Source: JAITWN01 sp034002745 (GTDB taxonomy: Bacteria > Pseudomonadota > Gammaproteobacteria > SZUA-140). Taken from it: a DNA stretch of 64,000 nucleotides. The position numbers were made by a program, and so were the translations under genes. The notes beneath the pieces are model-generated. The model was given only the letters and a program-made list of their open reading frames with translations. It ran no database searches and was not told where the DNA came from. Shown one piece after another: positions 27,799 through 37,750 of the stretch. Position 1 is the first letter of the stretch. Each line of letters starts with the position of its first letter. The stretch spans positions 1-64,000 of the forward strand of contig JAVEZY010000004.1 in NCBI GenBank assembly GCA_034002745.1, given 5' to 3'.

Positions 27799-28596
27799 AT
27801 GGACTTCTGGCAACTCATCATTCTTGCCGTCATCCAGGGCCTGACCGAATTCCTGCCGATCTCCAGCTCGGCTCACCTCATTCTCCTGCCGCAACTCACT
27901 GGCCAGGAGGATCAGGGCCTCGCCTTCGATGTCGCCGTCCACGTCGGCACGCTGGTCGCCGTGCTCACCTACTTTCGCCGCGATCTGGCGCTCATCATCA
28001 GCGCCTGGCTGGTTTCGCTGCGCGAGCGCAGGCAGACACCGGAGAGCCGGCTCGGCTGGGGGGTGATCATCGCCACCATACCGGTGGGCCTGATGGGGCT
28101 GCTCTTCAGCTCGGAGGTGGAGAACTATCTGCGCTCACCGACGGTGATCGCCATCGCCACCATCGTTTTCGGCATCCTGCTGTGGTGGGCGGACCGGCGT
28201 GGAGCGCGCCAGCATGACGAGTATGCGTTGCGCATGACCGGCATCCTGCTCATCGGCGTAGCCCAGGCGATCTCACTCATTCCCGGAACTTCGCGCTCCG
28301 GCATCACGCTCACCGCCGGGCTGCTGCTCGGCCTGACACGCCAGGCCGCAGCCCGCTTCTCCTTCCTGCTGTCGATTCCGGTGATCGTGCTCGCCGGCGG
28401 CTGGGAGGCGGTCCAGGCCGTTCGGGTCGGGGCACCGGTGTCATGGACCGGCATGGTGGTCGGTGCGATCGTGTCCGGACTGGTCGCCTATTGGACCATC
28501 CACTTCTTCATCCGTCTTCTCGACCGCATCGGCATGATGCCGTTCGTGGTCTACCGCATCATTCTCGGCGTCGTGCTACTGCTCGCCTTCAATTGA
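27799..28596 (+). CDS. uppP: Undecaprenyl-diphosphatase
   Basis: UppP (BacA) dephosphorylates undecaprenyl diphosphate at the inner membrane, recycling the carrier for cell-wall and O-antigen synthesis. The 265 residues are mostly hydrophobic with about eight helices. Family motifs are GLTEFLPISSSAHLILLP near residue 15 and PGTSRSGITLTAGLLLGL near residue 160, including the catalytic Glu and the Ser/Arg. CAGGAA precedes the ATG. It converges on the HAD gene across a hairpin. Confidence 0.96.
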   Translation: MDFWQLIILAVIQGLTEFLPISSSAHLILLPQLTGQEDQGLAFDVAVHVGTLVAVLTYFRRDLALIISAWLVSLRERRQTPESRLGWGVIIATIPVGLMGLLFSSEVENYLRSPTVIAIATIVFGILLWWADRRGARQHDEYALRMTGILLIGVAQAISLIPGTSRSGITLTAGLLLGLTRQAAARFSFLLSIPVIVLAGGWEAVQAVRVGAPVSWTGMVVGAIVSGLVAYWTIHFFIRLLDRIGMMPFVVYRIILGVVLLLAFN

Positions 28597-28627
28597 CCGG
28601 CGCGGTCGGCACCCCCGACCGCGCCGG
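28597..28627. terminator. Bidirectional terminator-like hairpin
   Basis: A perfect 13-bp GC-rich stem (28597-28609 with 28615-28627) and a 5-base loop lie in the 40-base gap between convergent uppP and the CbbY-like gene, starting immediately after the uppP stop. No T-run is present on either side. Confidence 0.6.
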
Positions 28628-28636
28628 AATCGCCGA

Positions 28637-29413
28637 TCAGCCCGCGCGCAGTTTCCGCAGCAGGCCCACATCGACACAGACGCTCGAGGACACGCGTCCG
28701 GCGGCGCGCCCACCGAGCACCCGCGCAGGCGCTTCAGGTTCGCCCAGATTTTCCAGCATCAGTTCCGCGTCCCGGTAATCGCCATCTTGCGTATAGCCAT
28801 TGACGGTCACGATCACCGGAATGCCCGCGCCCCGCGTGGCCGCCATACCGTTCTCCGAGTCCTCGAACGCGATGCATTCGGTCGGAGCGAGTCCCAGCCG
28901 CATGAGGCAGTACTCATAGACCGCGGGCGAGGGCTTCTTGTTCGCGACCTCGTCCGCACTCGCAATCAGTTCGAACCAGTGCTCGGCGTCCGCGCCGAGC
29001 GTGTTTCTCAGCAGTGAGCGAACATTGTCACCGGTGGTGGTGGTAGCGATCGCCAGACGCAGACCCTGTTCACGCGCTTCCGTCAGCAGACGCGCCACGC
29101 CAGGGCGCAGACCGATCTCCCCCTTATCCAGCATTTCCCAGTAGAACCGGTTCTTGATTGCGTGCAGATCGGGAATCAGTGCCAGCAGTTCCTGCGGCGG
29201 CTCGCTGTCGGGATGAATGTAGTGACGCAGATAGTGCGTCATTCGCTCCTTGCCGCCAGAAATCTCCAGCAAACGCCCGTACAGCTCATCCGTCCACTCC
29301 CAATCCAGCCCTACCTGCGCGAACGCCCGGTTGAACGCGATGCGGTGCCCATCACGCTCGGTATCCGCGAGCGTCCCGTCGACATCGAACAGCAGCGCCT
29401 TTATTTCGCTCAT
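28637..29413 (-). CDS. CbbY-like HAD phosphatase
   Basis: A 258-residue HAD subfamily IA phosphatase. Motif I is LLFDVDGTLADTE (D10, D12), followed by a helical cap with SGGKERMTHYL that is typical of CbbY proteins, then ATTTTGDNV, a K in EVANKKPSPAVY, and AFEDSENGMAA as motif IV. CbbY enzymes dephosphorylate xylulose 1,5-bisphosphate or related misfire products in Calvin-cycle organisms, but no Rubisco genes are in view, so the substrate is open. AAAGG precedes the ATG. Confidence 0.82.
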   Translation of the reverse strand: MSEIKALLFDVDGTLADTERDGHRIAFNRAFAQVGLDWEWTDELYGRLLEISGGKERMTHYLRHYIHPDSEPPQELLALIPDLHAIKNRFYWEMLDKGEIGLRPGVARLLTEAREQGLRLAIATTTTGDNVRSLLRNTLGADAEHWFELIASADEVANKKPSPAVYEYCLMRLGLAPTECIAFEDSENGMAATRGAGIPVIVTVNGYTQDGDYRDAELMLENLGEPEAPARVLGGRAAGRVSSSVCVDVGLLRKLRAG

Positions 29414-29515
29414 TAATAGCCTTTCTTTTCAATTGGTTATGGTGCGGACCACAGAACAGTCTACACTAAAATCTCCGCTGTCGGCCGGGGATTCTTCACA
29501 CAAGCGCGCGACCGT

Positions 29516-29544
29516 TGAGACTGCATTTCGAATCTGGTATAAAT
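29516..29544 (+). promoter_or_regulatory. Sigma-70 promoter for dksA
   Basis: TTGAGA (29516-29521) and TATAAA (29539-29544) are exactly 17 bases apart, with TGG before the -10. Transcription would start near 29551, about 28 bases upstream of the dksA ATG. Confidence 0.7.
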
Positions 29545-29578
29545 ACGCGTTTGTTTTCGCTCAATGCAGGAGATTCCG

Positions 29579-30187
29579 ATGGCGGTAGCAAAGAAAAAGC
29601 CTGCTAGCTACTCCGGCAAGAAAACTGCCCGGGCAGACTCGACAGCCAGAAAAAAATCCGCTGCTGGTTCCGCAGCCGCCCGGCGTCCTGCGAAGAAGGC
29701 TTCGGCCTCGAACGACAAGGCAGCGAACGCGCCCGCACCCGGCACCACCCCGGCAGCCATTGGCCAGGGCCAGCTCTCGTACCTCGGCATTCCTCCCTAT
29801 CAGGAAAAGAAGGGGGAGGAATACATGGGCCCAAGCCAGGTCGAGCATTTCCGCAACATCCTCGATACCTGGAAGACCAAGCTCATCGAGGAAATGGAAC
29901 GTACCGTTCACCATATGCGCGATGAGGCGGCGAACTTCCCCGACCCCAACGATCGCGCCAGTCAGGAATCGGATTTCGCCCTGGAACTGCGTACCCGCGA
30001 CCGCGAGCGCAAGCTGATCAAGAAGATCGAGGAATCGCTGCGGAATCTGGACAATAACGAGTATGGATTCTGCGAGATGTGCGGCATCGAGATCGGCATC
30101 CGCCGCCTCGAGGCGCGCCCCACGGCGACCTTGTGCATAGACTGCAAGACGCTCGACGAGATCCGCGAGCGCCAGAACAAAGGTTGA
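29579..30187 (+). CDS. dksA: RNA polymerase-binding transcription factor DksA, N-terminally extended
   Basis: DksA binds the RNA polymerase secondary channel and works with ppGpp in the stringent response. The ATG at 29579 with AGGAG upstream gives 202 residues, about 50 more than E. coli. The extra part (1-60) is a lysine- and alanine-rich low-complexity tail. The core has coiled-coil tip aspartates D122 and D125 in FPDPNDRASQE and a four-cysteine zinc finger (C165, C168, C186, C189). It has its own promoter and terminator, so it is monocistronic. Confidence 0.95.
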   Translation: MAVAKKKPASYSGKKTARADSTARKKSAAGSAAARRPAKKASASNDKAANAPAPGTTPAAIGQGQLSYLGIPPYQEKKGEEYMGPSQVEHFRNILDTWKTKLIEEMERTVHHMRDEAANFPDPNDRASQESDFALELRTRDRERKLIKKIEESLRNLDNNEYGFCEMCGIEIGIRRLEARPTATLCIDCKTLDEIRERQNKG

Positions 30188-30193
30188 ATCCCG

Positions 30194-30220
30194 AACCCCG
30201 GCGTCCGGCGCCGGGGTTTT
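30194..30220 (+). terminator. Rho-independent terminator of dksA
   Basis: CCCCGGCG and CGCCGGGG form an 8-bp stem with a 5-base loop, extended by AA/TT, followed by TTTT. It starts 7 bases after the dksA stop. Confidence 0.85.
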
Positions 30221-30315
30221 CAGTCCCGCCCGTGCGCGCCAGCGCCCCGCGCGCTTCCCAGCATCCTCATGGTTTATGTACCCTTTGAACTCCAGCTTGA
30301 GAGGGGGGAGTTGAG

Positions 30316-32274
<1,959 letters not shown>

Positions 32275-32307
32275 ACGAAGCAGAAGCTCGCCGACGGAAA
32301 CGCCGAC

Positions 32308-32357
32308 AGCAAGAGACGAGAGCGAGCCCGCCCCTGGAAGCGGCTCGCTCTCTTGCT
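32308..32357. terminator. Hairpin between convergent acs and srkA (element 4)
   Basis: GAGCGAGCC (32320-32328) pairs with GGCTCGCTC (32342-32350), and AGCAAGA with TCTTGCT extends the stem beyond a 5-base bulge. One arm is purine-rich and the other pyrimidine-rich, like the other elements of this type. TTTC follows on the plus strand. Confidence 0.6.
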
Positions 32358-32379
32358 TTCCACCCTTGAGCTTTCACCG

Positions 32380-33366
32380 TCAGCCTGACCCCAACGGGCC
32401 CTCGTCCATTGCCGCGATCTGTTCACGCAGCTCGAGGATACGATCCTGCCAGTACCTCTGGCTGCCGAACCAGGGAAAGGCAGCTGGAAACGCCGGATCG
32501 TGCCAGCGCCGTGCGATCCACCCGGAGTAATGGATCAGACGCAGCGTGCGCAGCGCCTCGACCAAATGAAGCTCCCGACGGTCGAAGGGATGGAAATCCT
32601 CGTACCCCGACAGGATCCAGCCGAGCTGCTGCTCCATCTCCTCTCGTTCGCCGGAAATCAGCATCCACAGGTCCTGCACCGCGGGCCCGGTGCGACTGTC
32701 GTCGAAATCGACGAAATGCGGGCCGTCGTCGGCCCAAAGCACATTACCTACGTGGCAGTCGCCATGCAGCCGCAGCTGCTTCACCTTTCCCGCCCGAGCG
32801 AAGCACCGGGCGACGCCCTCGAGCGCCTGGGCCGATACGCCCTCCCATACCTGGCGCAGCTCAACCGCGATGAAGTCGCTGGCCAGCAGGAATTCACGAG
32901 GCTCGTGGCCGAAGGTGTCGATGTCGATCGCGGGCCGCTCGCGATAGGACCCGATCGCCCCTACCGCATGGATCCGGCCCAGAAACCGCCCCATCCATTC
33001 GAGAGTCCTGCGCTCGAGCAACTCGGGGGCGCGGCCACTCTGGCGCGGATAGAGCGCCACGCGGTGACCTCCGGCGTGCAGCAGAGTCTCGCCACGGATT
33101 TCGAGCGGCGCGACCACGGGGACCTCTCTCTCGGCGAGCGACGCCACGAACCGGTGCTCCTCCAGAATGGCGCCGTCGCTCCAGCGGCCCGGACGATAGA
33201 ACTTGGCGATCAGCGGCGGGCCGTCCACGGTGCCGATCTGATAGACCCGGTTCTCATAGCTGTTGAGAGTCAGAACACGGCCGTCGCCCTCCACGCCGAA
33301 GCTTTCGACGATATCGAGGATGCGATCAGGCGTGAGTCCGTGATAAGGCGTTGATTGATCGTTCAT
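32380..33366 (-). CDS. srkA: Stress response serine/threonine protein kinase SrkA (YihE)
   Basis: A 328-residue kinase of the RdoA/SrkA group with the choline-kinase-like fold. It shows NSYENRVYQIG at the N-terminal lobe, IAKFYRPGRW with the ATP lysine, the catalytic loop LRLHGDCHVGNVLW, and the metal motif FVDFDDSRTGP. In E. coli the protein counters envelope and oxidative stress. In many genomes it lies beside dsbA, which is not seen here; the downstream partner is a broken peroxiredoxin on the other strand. Confidence 0.93.
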   Translation of the reverse strand: MNDQSTPYHGLTPDRILDIVESFGVEGDGRVLTLNSYENRVYQIGTVDGPPLIAKFYRPGRWSDGAILEEHRFVASLAEREVPVVAPLEIRGETLLHAGGHRVALYPRQSGRAPELLERRTLEWMGRFLGRIHAVGAIGSYRERPAIDIDTFGHEPREFLLASDFIAVELRQVWEGVSAQALEGVARCFARAGKVKQLRLHGDCHVGNVLWADDGPHFVDFDDSRTGPAVQDLWMLISGEREEMEQQLGWILSGYEDFHPFDRRELHLVEALRTLRLIHYSGWIARRWHDPAFPAAFPWFGSQRYWQDRILELREQIAAMDEGPLGSG

Positions 33367-33531
33367 GCACTTATGCTAACCCGGATTTGGGTCCCGCCAC
33401 GACCCGCGCGCCATCCCTGACGCCCGTTCACACCCATCGCCTGGCGGAAACCCGCGGCCTTCCTTGGTCACGAACCCCGTCGTGCTACGCTCAGAATCCC
33501 TTCGAACGACTGGAAAACGGAGAATCGCGCC

Positions 33532-33713
33532 ATGGCTCTGCACATCGGTGACACCGCCGAAACGACCGAAGGCACCATCCGCTTCCACGAGCGAATCGGA
33601 GAGAGTGGGCAATTCTGTTCTCGCGCCCCAGGGATTTCACCCCGATCTGCACCACCGATCTCGGCTACATGGCCGGCCTCAAATCCGAACTCGATCGACG
33701 TAACACCAGGATC
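33532..33713 (+). pseudogene. Truncated, frameshifted peroxiredoxin (Prx6-like)
   Basis: The start MALHIGDTA and the block ETTEGTIRFHERIGES match the N terminus of 1-Cys peroxiredoxins, but the expected PDF block between them is missing. After GES the frame shifts; a neighbouring frame continues AILFSRPRDFTPICTTDLG, which contains the peroxidatic cysteine, then YMAGLKSELDRRNTRI. Homology stops at about codon 60 of a normally ~210-codon gene. One base appears deleted near 33603, and the whole C-terminal three quarters is absent. A ribosome site GGAG is still upstream. Confidence 0.8.
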
Positions 33714-33729
33714 AGTAGAAGTCGACGGT

Positions 33730-33795
33730 TGAAAGTGGAAAGGAAAGGCGCTTTTCAGGCTTCGACTTTTCATTTTTGTTCTGTCCCTTTCCCCC
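33730..33795. repeat. Purine-arm/pyrimidine-arm intergenic element 5
   Basis: The purine arm (33730-33748, containing GAAAGTGGAAAG) and a T/C-rich arm (33761-33795) start just after the peroxiredoxin remnant. The arm motif recurs at about 44707. The next 200 bases to the DUF3008 gene hold another T/C-rich stretch but no gene. Confidence 0.45.
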
Positions 33796-33993
33796 ACCCC
33801 GCGCCACTGCACCCGAACCGGATACGCACGCCAGGCGAAACATCCTTCTCAGCCGTCCGCCCGCCCTCCTCAAGCGCCGATTATTCCTGTTCTTTTACCT
33901 GTGGCTCTTCACCTCCTCTTTCCTCTGCTTCCTGGCACTGCCATTGCAGCGTGATTGCTGCGTGTTGGCATCGATGCATCGGAGGATCCTTCC

Positions 33994-34176
33994 ATGCCCG
34001 CAAAATCCAAGGCGCAGCAGAAGGCGGCGGGAGCCGCCCTATCGGCCAAGCGCGGCGAAACCGCCAAATCGTCCCTGCGGGGTGCTTCGCGGGACATGTA
34101 CCAGTCGATGTCGGAGGAGAAGCTGCGCGAGATGGCGCACACATCGCGCAAGGGCAAGCCGGAAAAGAAGCGCTGA
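33994..34176 (+). CDS. DUF3008-family small basic protein
   Basis: A 60-residue lysine-rich protein: MPAKSKAQQKAAGAALSAKR at the start, a middle with RGASRDMYQSMSEEKLREMA, and a basic end GKPEKKR. This is the DUF3008 pattern (small cytosolic protein, function unknown). GGAGGAT lies 6 bases before the ATG. It is 6 bases upstream of ku, so it is probably the first gene of the end-joining operon. A DNA-binding or stress role is only inference from charge and context. Confidence 0.8.
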   Translation: MPAKSKAQQKAAGAALSAKRGETAKSSLRGASRDMYQSMSEEKLREMAHTSRKGKPEKKR

Positions 34177-34182
34177 CTGGCC

Positions 34183-35058
34183 ATGCCCGCGCCGCGCGCC
34201 TACTGGAAGGGATATCTGCGACTGTCGCTGGTGTCGATCGCGGTCGAAATGTTTCCCGCGCTGGAGAGCGGCAGCCGACCGGCCATGCATCAGATCCATC
34301 GGCCGAGCGGACGTCGCATACGGTATGAGAAGACCGTGCCCGGCCTCGGGCCGGTCGAGAAGGCCGACATCGCCCGTGGCGTGGAAGTCGACGATGACAC
34401 CTACGTCATCGTCGAGCCAGAGGAACTGGATGCGATCCGCCTTGAAAGCAGGCATACGCTCGACCTGGTGCAGTTCATCGATGAAGCTGACCTCGATCCA
34501 CGGTACTTCGAGCGTCCGTACTATCTCACACCCGGCAGCGAGATATCGACGGAGGGATTCGCAGTGATGCGGGCTGCCCTGCGCGAGGAAGGGAAGATCG
34601 GGCTTGGGCAGATCACCATGCGCGGCCAGGAATATCTCGTCGCGGTTCGCCCCTGCGGAGCCGGATTGCTCGTCGAGACACTGCGCTACAAGAATGAAGT
34701 GCGTTCGCCCGAGGATCTGTTCGCGGACATTCCGGGCGATGGCGAAGTCGATGACGAGATGACCAAACTGGCGCGGCGCCTGATCGCCGACAAGACCGCA
34801 CCCTTCGACGCCTCTGCCTTCCACGATACCTATGCCGATGCCCTGCACCAGTTGGTGGAGGACAAGCGCGCTCATCGCCGCCTGGTCCACACACCGCCCG
34901 AGAGCGGCCGCAGGTCCGCCGAAGTCGTGGACCTGATGGAAGCCCTGAAAAAGAGCGTGGCCGGCAAGCAGAAGGCCGCCAGCGCGCCGAAGAAGAAGCG
35001 CCAGGCCGCGCGATCGAGCAGCCGTCCGTCGACGGTCAAGCGCCGGCGCAGCAGCTGA
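34183..35058 (+). CDS. ku: Non-homologous end-joining protein Ku
   Basis: Bacterial Ku is a homodimer that encircles broken DNA ends and recruits LigD. The 291-residue protein starts with YWKGYLRLSLVSIAVEMFPA and has the beta-barrel core blocks RYEKTVPGLGPVEKADIARG, YVIVEPEELDAIR and IDPR-like DLDPRYFERPYYL. The C-terminal tail from about 250 is very basic (KKKRQAARSSS), as in other Ku proteins where it aids DNA binding and LigD contact. Its stop is one base before the ligD start. Confidence 0.96.
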   Translation: MPAPRAYWKGYLRLSLVSIAVEMFPALESGSRPAMHQIHRPSGRRIRYEKTVPGLGPVEKADIARGVEVDDDTYVIVEPEELDAIRLESRHTLDLVQFIDEADLDPRYFERPYYLTPGSEISTEGFAVMRAALREEGKIGLGQITMRGQEYLVAVRPCGAGLLVETLRYKNEVRSPEDLFADIPGDGEVDDEMTKLARRLIADKTAPFDASAFHDTYADALHQLVEDKRAHRRLVHTPPESGRRSAEVVDLMEALKKSVAGKQKAASAPKKKRQAARSSSRPSTVKRRRSS

Positions 35059-35059
35059 C

Positions 35060-36610
35060 ATGACAAAGCCGGCGGCGATACGGGGGAAGCTGACCTCCTA
35101 TCGCCAACGGCGCGACTTCAGACGCACCCCGGAACCGAGCGGCGACGAAGCGGCTCCCCTGTCTGCCGGCGGCTGCTACGTGGTTCAGAAGCACGCTGCC
35201 CGCCGCCTGCATTTCGATTTCCGCCTCGAACTGGACGGCGTACTGAAGAGCTGGGCCGTTACCCGCGGCCCCAGCCTCGACCCCGCCGACAAGCGTCTCG
35301 CGGTCCGCACCGAGGATCATCCGCTCGAATACGGCAACTTCGAGGGAACCATTCCGGCCGGCGAGTACGGTGGCGGCACGGTCATGCTGTGGGACCGTGG
35401 TCGCTGGGAACCGCATGCCGATCCGCACGAAGGGCTCGAGCGCGGCGCGCTGAAGTTCACTCTGCATGGTGAGCGCCTGAAGGGCGGTTTTGCGCTGGTG
35501 CGCATCAAGGAGTCACGCGCCTCACGTCGCACCGCGCCGCGCGAGAACTGGCTGCTGGTCAAGGAAAAGGATGCCTGGGCCAACCGGAGCGAGGATCCGG
35601 TGCGACGCTGGAGCAGAAGCGTGGCCAGCGGACGGGACATGAACGACATTGCCGCGATTCCGCTGCGATCAAAGGGTTCGGAGCGTCCGCCCCCCTTCGT
35701 CCGTCCACAGCTCGCGGCGCTGGAAAGCTCACCGCCTTCAGGCGACGGCTGGCTGCACGAGTTCAAGTTCGATGGCTATCGCGCGCTGCTGGCTATCGGT
35801 GCCGGACGGCATCGTGTATACACGCGCTCGGGCCTGGACTGGAGCGCGAAGTTTCCCTCGCTGCGCGACGCTGCCCGGAGCCTGAGCGTCGATGAGGCCC
35901 TCATCGATGGCGAACTGGTGGTGCTCGATGCGCAAGGCGTCAGCCGTTTCGGACTGCTCCAGCAGGCGATCCGGCGGCATCCCGGCGATATCGTGATGAT
36001 GGCCTTCGACCTGCTGCGGATCGATGGCGAAGACACGCGTGGATTGCCACTCGCCGAGCGCAAGCGCCGCTTGCGCGGCTTGCTGCCGGAGAACGGATTC
36101 GAGCTGCGCTACAGCGATCACCAGCGTGGCAATGGCGCTGGAGTGCTCGACGCAGCGTGCCGGCTCGGCCTCGAAGGCATCGTTTCCAAGCGCGCCGACC
36201 TGCCCTATCGCTCCGGCCGCAGTCACAGCTGGATCAAGACCAAATGCAGCGGACGGGCCGAGTTCGTCATTGCCGGATACCGGCCCTCAACTGCGCGCGG
36301 ACGCCCGTTCGCGTCACTACTGCTCGGCGCATACGCCGACGGCAGACTGGTTTACCGTGGCCGCGTAGCCTCCGGGGTCAATCAGGAAATGCTGTCCCAT
36401 ATCGCCAGCCGGTTTCGCCGCCTGGCGCGCCGCACCAGCCCCTTCCAGGAGGTACCTTCTGCCGTTGCCCGGGATGCATGCTGGCTGAGCCCGCGTCTCG
36501 TGGCCGAGATCGCCTACACCGAAGTCACCGCGGATGGCGTCCTGCGCCACCCTCGTTTCCTCGGCCTGCGCCTCGACAAGGAGGCCCGCGATGTCCGCAT
36601 CCCGGGCTGA
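35060..36610 (+). CDS. ligD: LigD phosphoesterase-ligase (PE-LIG) protein
   Basis: A 516-residue two-domain protein. The N-terminal 3'-phosphoesterase domain has QKHAARRLHFDFRLELDG with H45, H51 and D53, and H87 in EDHPLEYG. The ATP-dependent ligase domain has the adenylated K236 in EFKFDGYRA, DGELVVLD, GLEGIVSKR and WIKTKC, then an OB fold. Classic LigD would continue into a polymerase domain, but a stop follows RDVRIPG; the polymerase is the next gene, which starts 20 bases before this stop. The gap to ku is one base. Confidence 0.95.
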   Translation: MTKPAAIRGKLTSYRQRRDFRRTPEPSGDEAAPLSAGGCYVVQKHAARRLHFDFRLELDGVLKSWAVTRGPSLDPADKRLAVRTEDHPLEYGNFEGTIPAGEYGGGTVMLWDRGRWEPHADPHEGLERGALKFTLHGERLKGGFALVRIKESRASRRTAPRENWLLVKEKDAWANRSEDPVRRWSRSVASGRDMNDIAAIPLRSKGSERPPPFVRPQLAALESSPPSGDGWLHEFKFDGYRALLAIGAGRHRVYTRSGLDWSAKFPSLRDAARSLSVDEALIDGELVVLDAQGVSRFGLLQQAIRRHPGDIVMMAFDLLRIDGEDTRGLPLAERKRRLRGLLPENGFELRYSDHQRGNGAGVLDAACRLGLEGIVSKRADLPYRSGRSHSWIKTKCSGRAEFVIAGYRPSTARGRPFASLLLGAYADGRLVYRGRVASGVNQEMLSHIASRFRRLARRTSPFQEVPSAVARDACWLSPRLVAEIAYTEVTADGVLRHPRFLGLRLDKEARDVRIPG

Positions 36611-37517
36611 AGAGCAGCCGCTCACCCTGTCCGGAGTGCGTGTCACCAATCCCGGACGCGTCGTCTATCCGCCCCAGGGCGTGACCAAGGGCGAGATCGC
36701 CGCCTATCTCGAGCGCATCGCGGATCGCATGCTGCCGCATGTGGCCGGACGGCCGCTTTCACTGGTGCGCTGTCCGCGCGGACAGCCGCACGCATGCTTC
36801 TTTCAGCGGCATCTCGCCCATGGCATGCCGCCCGGCCTCCACGGGTTCGGGATTCCAGGCAAGGACCGCAAGCCCTATCTCTATATCGAAGACCGCGCGG
36901 GGCTGATCGGCACCGCACAGACCGGCGCCCTGGAACTGCATACCTGGGGGGCGCGCATCGACGATATCGAACATCCCGATCGCATGATCTTCGACCTCGA
37001 CCCGGATCGCGGCGTGCCTTTCACGGCGGTGCGAGAGACCGCGTTCCTGGTCCGGGAGATCCTGAGCAGCGCGAGACTCGACAGCTTCGTGATGCTCACC
37101 GGCGGCAAGGGCCTGCACGTCATCGTGCCGCTGAGCGGTCACAGCTCCTGGAATGAAGTGCGCGATTTCTCCCGCGGCATTGCCGCAGCCATCGCTGCCG
37201 ACGAGCCCGGGCGCTACACCATCAAGGCATCCAAGGCGCGGCGCCACAACCGGATCTTCATCGACTGGATGCGCAATCTGCGTGGTGGTACTGCGGTGGC
37301 GCCCTATTCCATGCGCGCCCGCCCGCGATGCCCGATCGCTGTTCCGCTGCGCTGGGATGAGTTGCCGCGGATAATGAGCGCTGCGCGATACGACATCGGC
37401 AACATCGACCGCCGCCTTGCGGCCTTGCGCAAGGATCCATGGCAGGGAATGTTCGAACTGGACCAGGATCTTCCGCCCAACATCGGCGCGCTGCTCGCGC
37501 GCTGGAATCAAACGTGA
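36591..37517 (+). CDS. LigD-type polymerase/primase (POL) protein
   Basis: A 308-residue archaeo-eukaryotic primase-like polymerase, the third module of LigD, here as its own gene. It adds ribo- or deoxynucleotides at broken ends. Motifs are NPGRVVYPPQGVTKGEIAAY, the metal-binding MIFDLDPD, GGKGLHVIVPL, and NRIFIDWMRN with a third acidic residue. The ATG at 36591 has AAGGAGG at ideal spacing inside the end of the PE-LIG gene, so it is translated independently and coupled. This argues against a simple frameshift of one long ligD. Confidence 0.93.
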   Translation: MSASRAEEQPLTLSGVRVTNPGRVVYPPQGVTKGEIAAYLERIADRMLPHVAGRPLSLVRCPRGQPHACFFQRHLAHGMPPGLHGFGIPGKDRKPYLYIEDRAGLIGTAQTGALELHTWGARIDDIEHPDRMIFDLDPDRGVPFTAVRETAFLVREILSSARLDSFVMLTGGKGLHVIVPLSGHSSWNEVRDFSRGIAAAIAADEPGRYTIKASKARRHNRIFIDWMRNLRGGTAVAPYSMRARPRCPIAVPLRWDELPRIMSAARYDIGNIDRRLAALRKDPWQGMFELDQDLPPNIGALLARWNQT

Positions 37518-37636
37518 GCGGGAAAATACGTGACGTTACGGATACGGCATGCGGAGGGAGGACAGCATAATCTGGCGAATCGAAGTGGGCATGCCGCGGG
37601 GAGAGTTCCTGGCGGTGCGTCGTGGGGACAGTCCCC
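37518..37636 (+). mobile_element. Possible REP/RAYT-associated remnant before the gap
   Basis: The stretch holds GGAGGACAGCATAATCTGG, then an ATG opening MPRGEF, and ends in the palindrome GGGGACAGTCCCC (37624-37636) at the gap edge. A GACAG-TATAAT-like stretch ahead of an MPR start is reminiscent of regions upstream of REP-associated (IS200-like) transposases, but no transposase residues are visible. The reading is speculative. Confidence 0.3.
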
Positions 37637-37736
37637 NNNNNNNNNNNNNNNNNNNNNNNNNNNNNNNNNNNNNNNNNNNNNNNNNNNNNNNNNNNNNNNN
37701 NNNNNNNNNNNNNNNNNNNNNNNNNNNNNNNNNNNN
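37637..37736. other. Assembly gap of 100 N
   Basis: Exactly 100 unknown bases, a common scaffolding placeholder, so the true length is unknown. It begins right at a dispersed palindrome, suggesting that a repeat broke the assembly. Open frames that span it are meaningless. Confidence 0.99.
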
Positions 37737-37750
37737 AACCAGACCTGTCG

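Noticed and set aside
33669..34567. Plus-strand frames of 219 and 263 codons across the DUF3008 gene
   Set aside because: They only join the shifted peroxiredoxin remnant and out-of-frame Ku sequence; there is no continuous homology.
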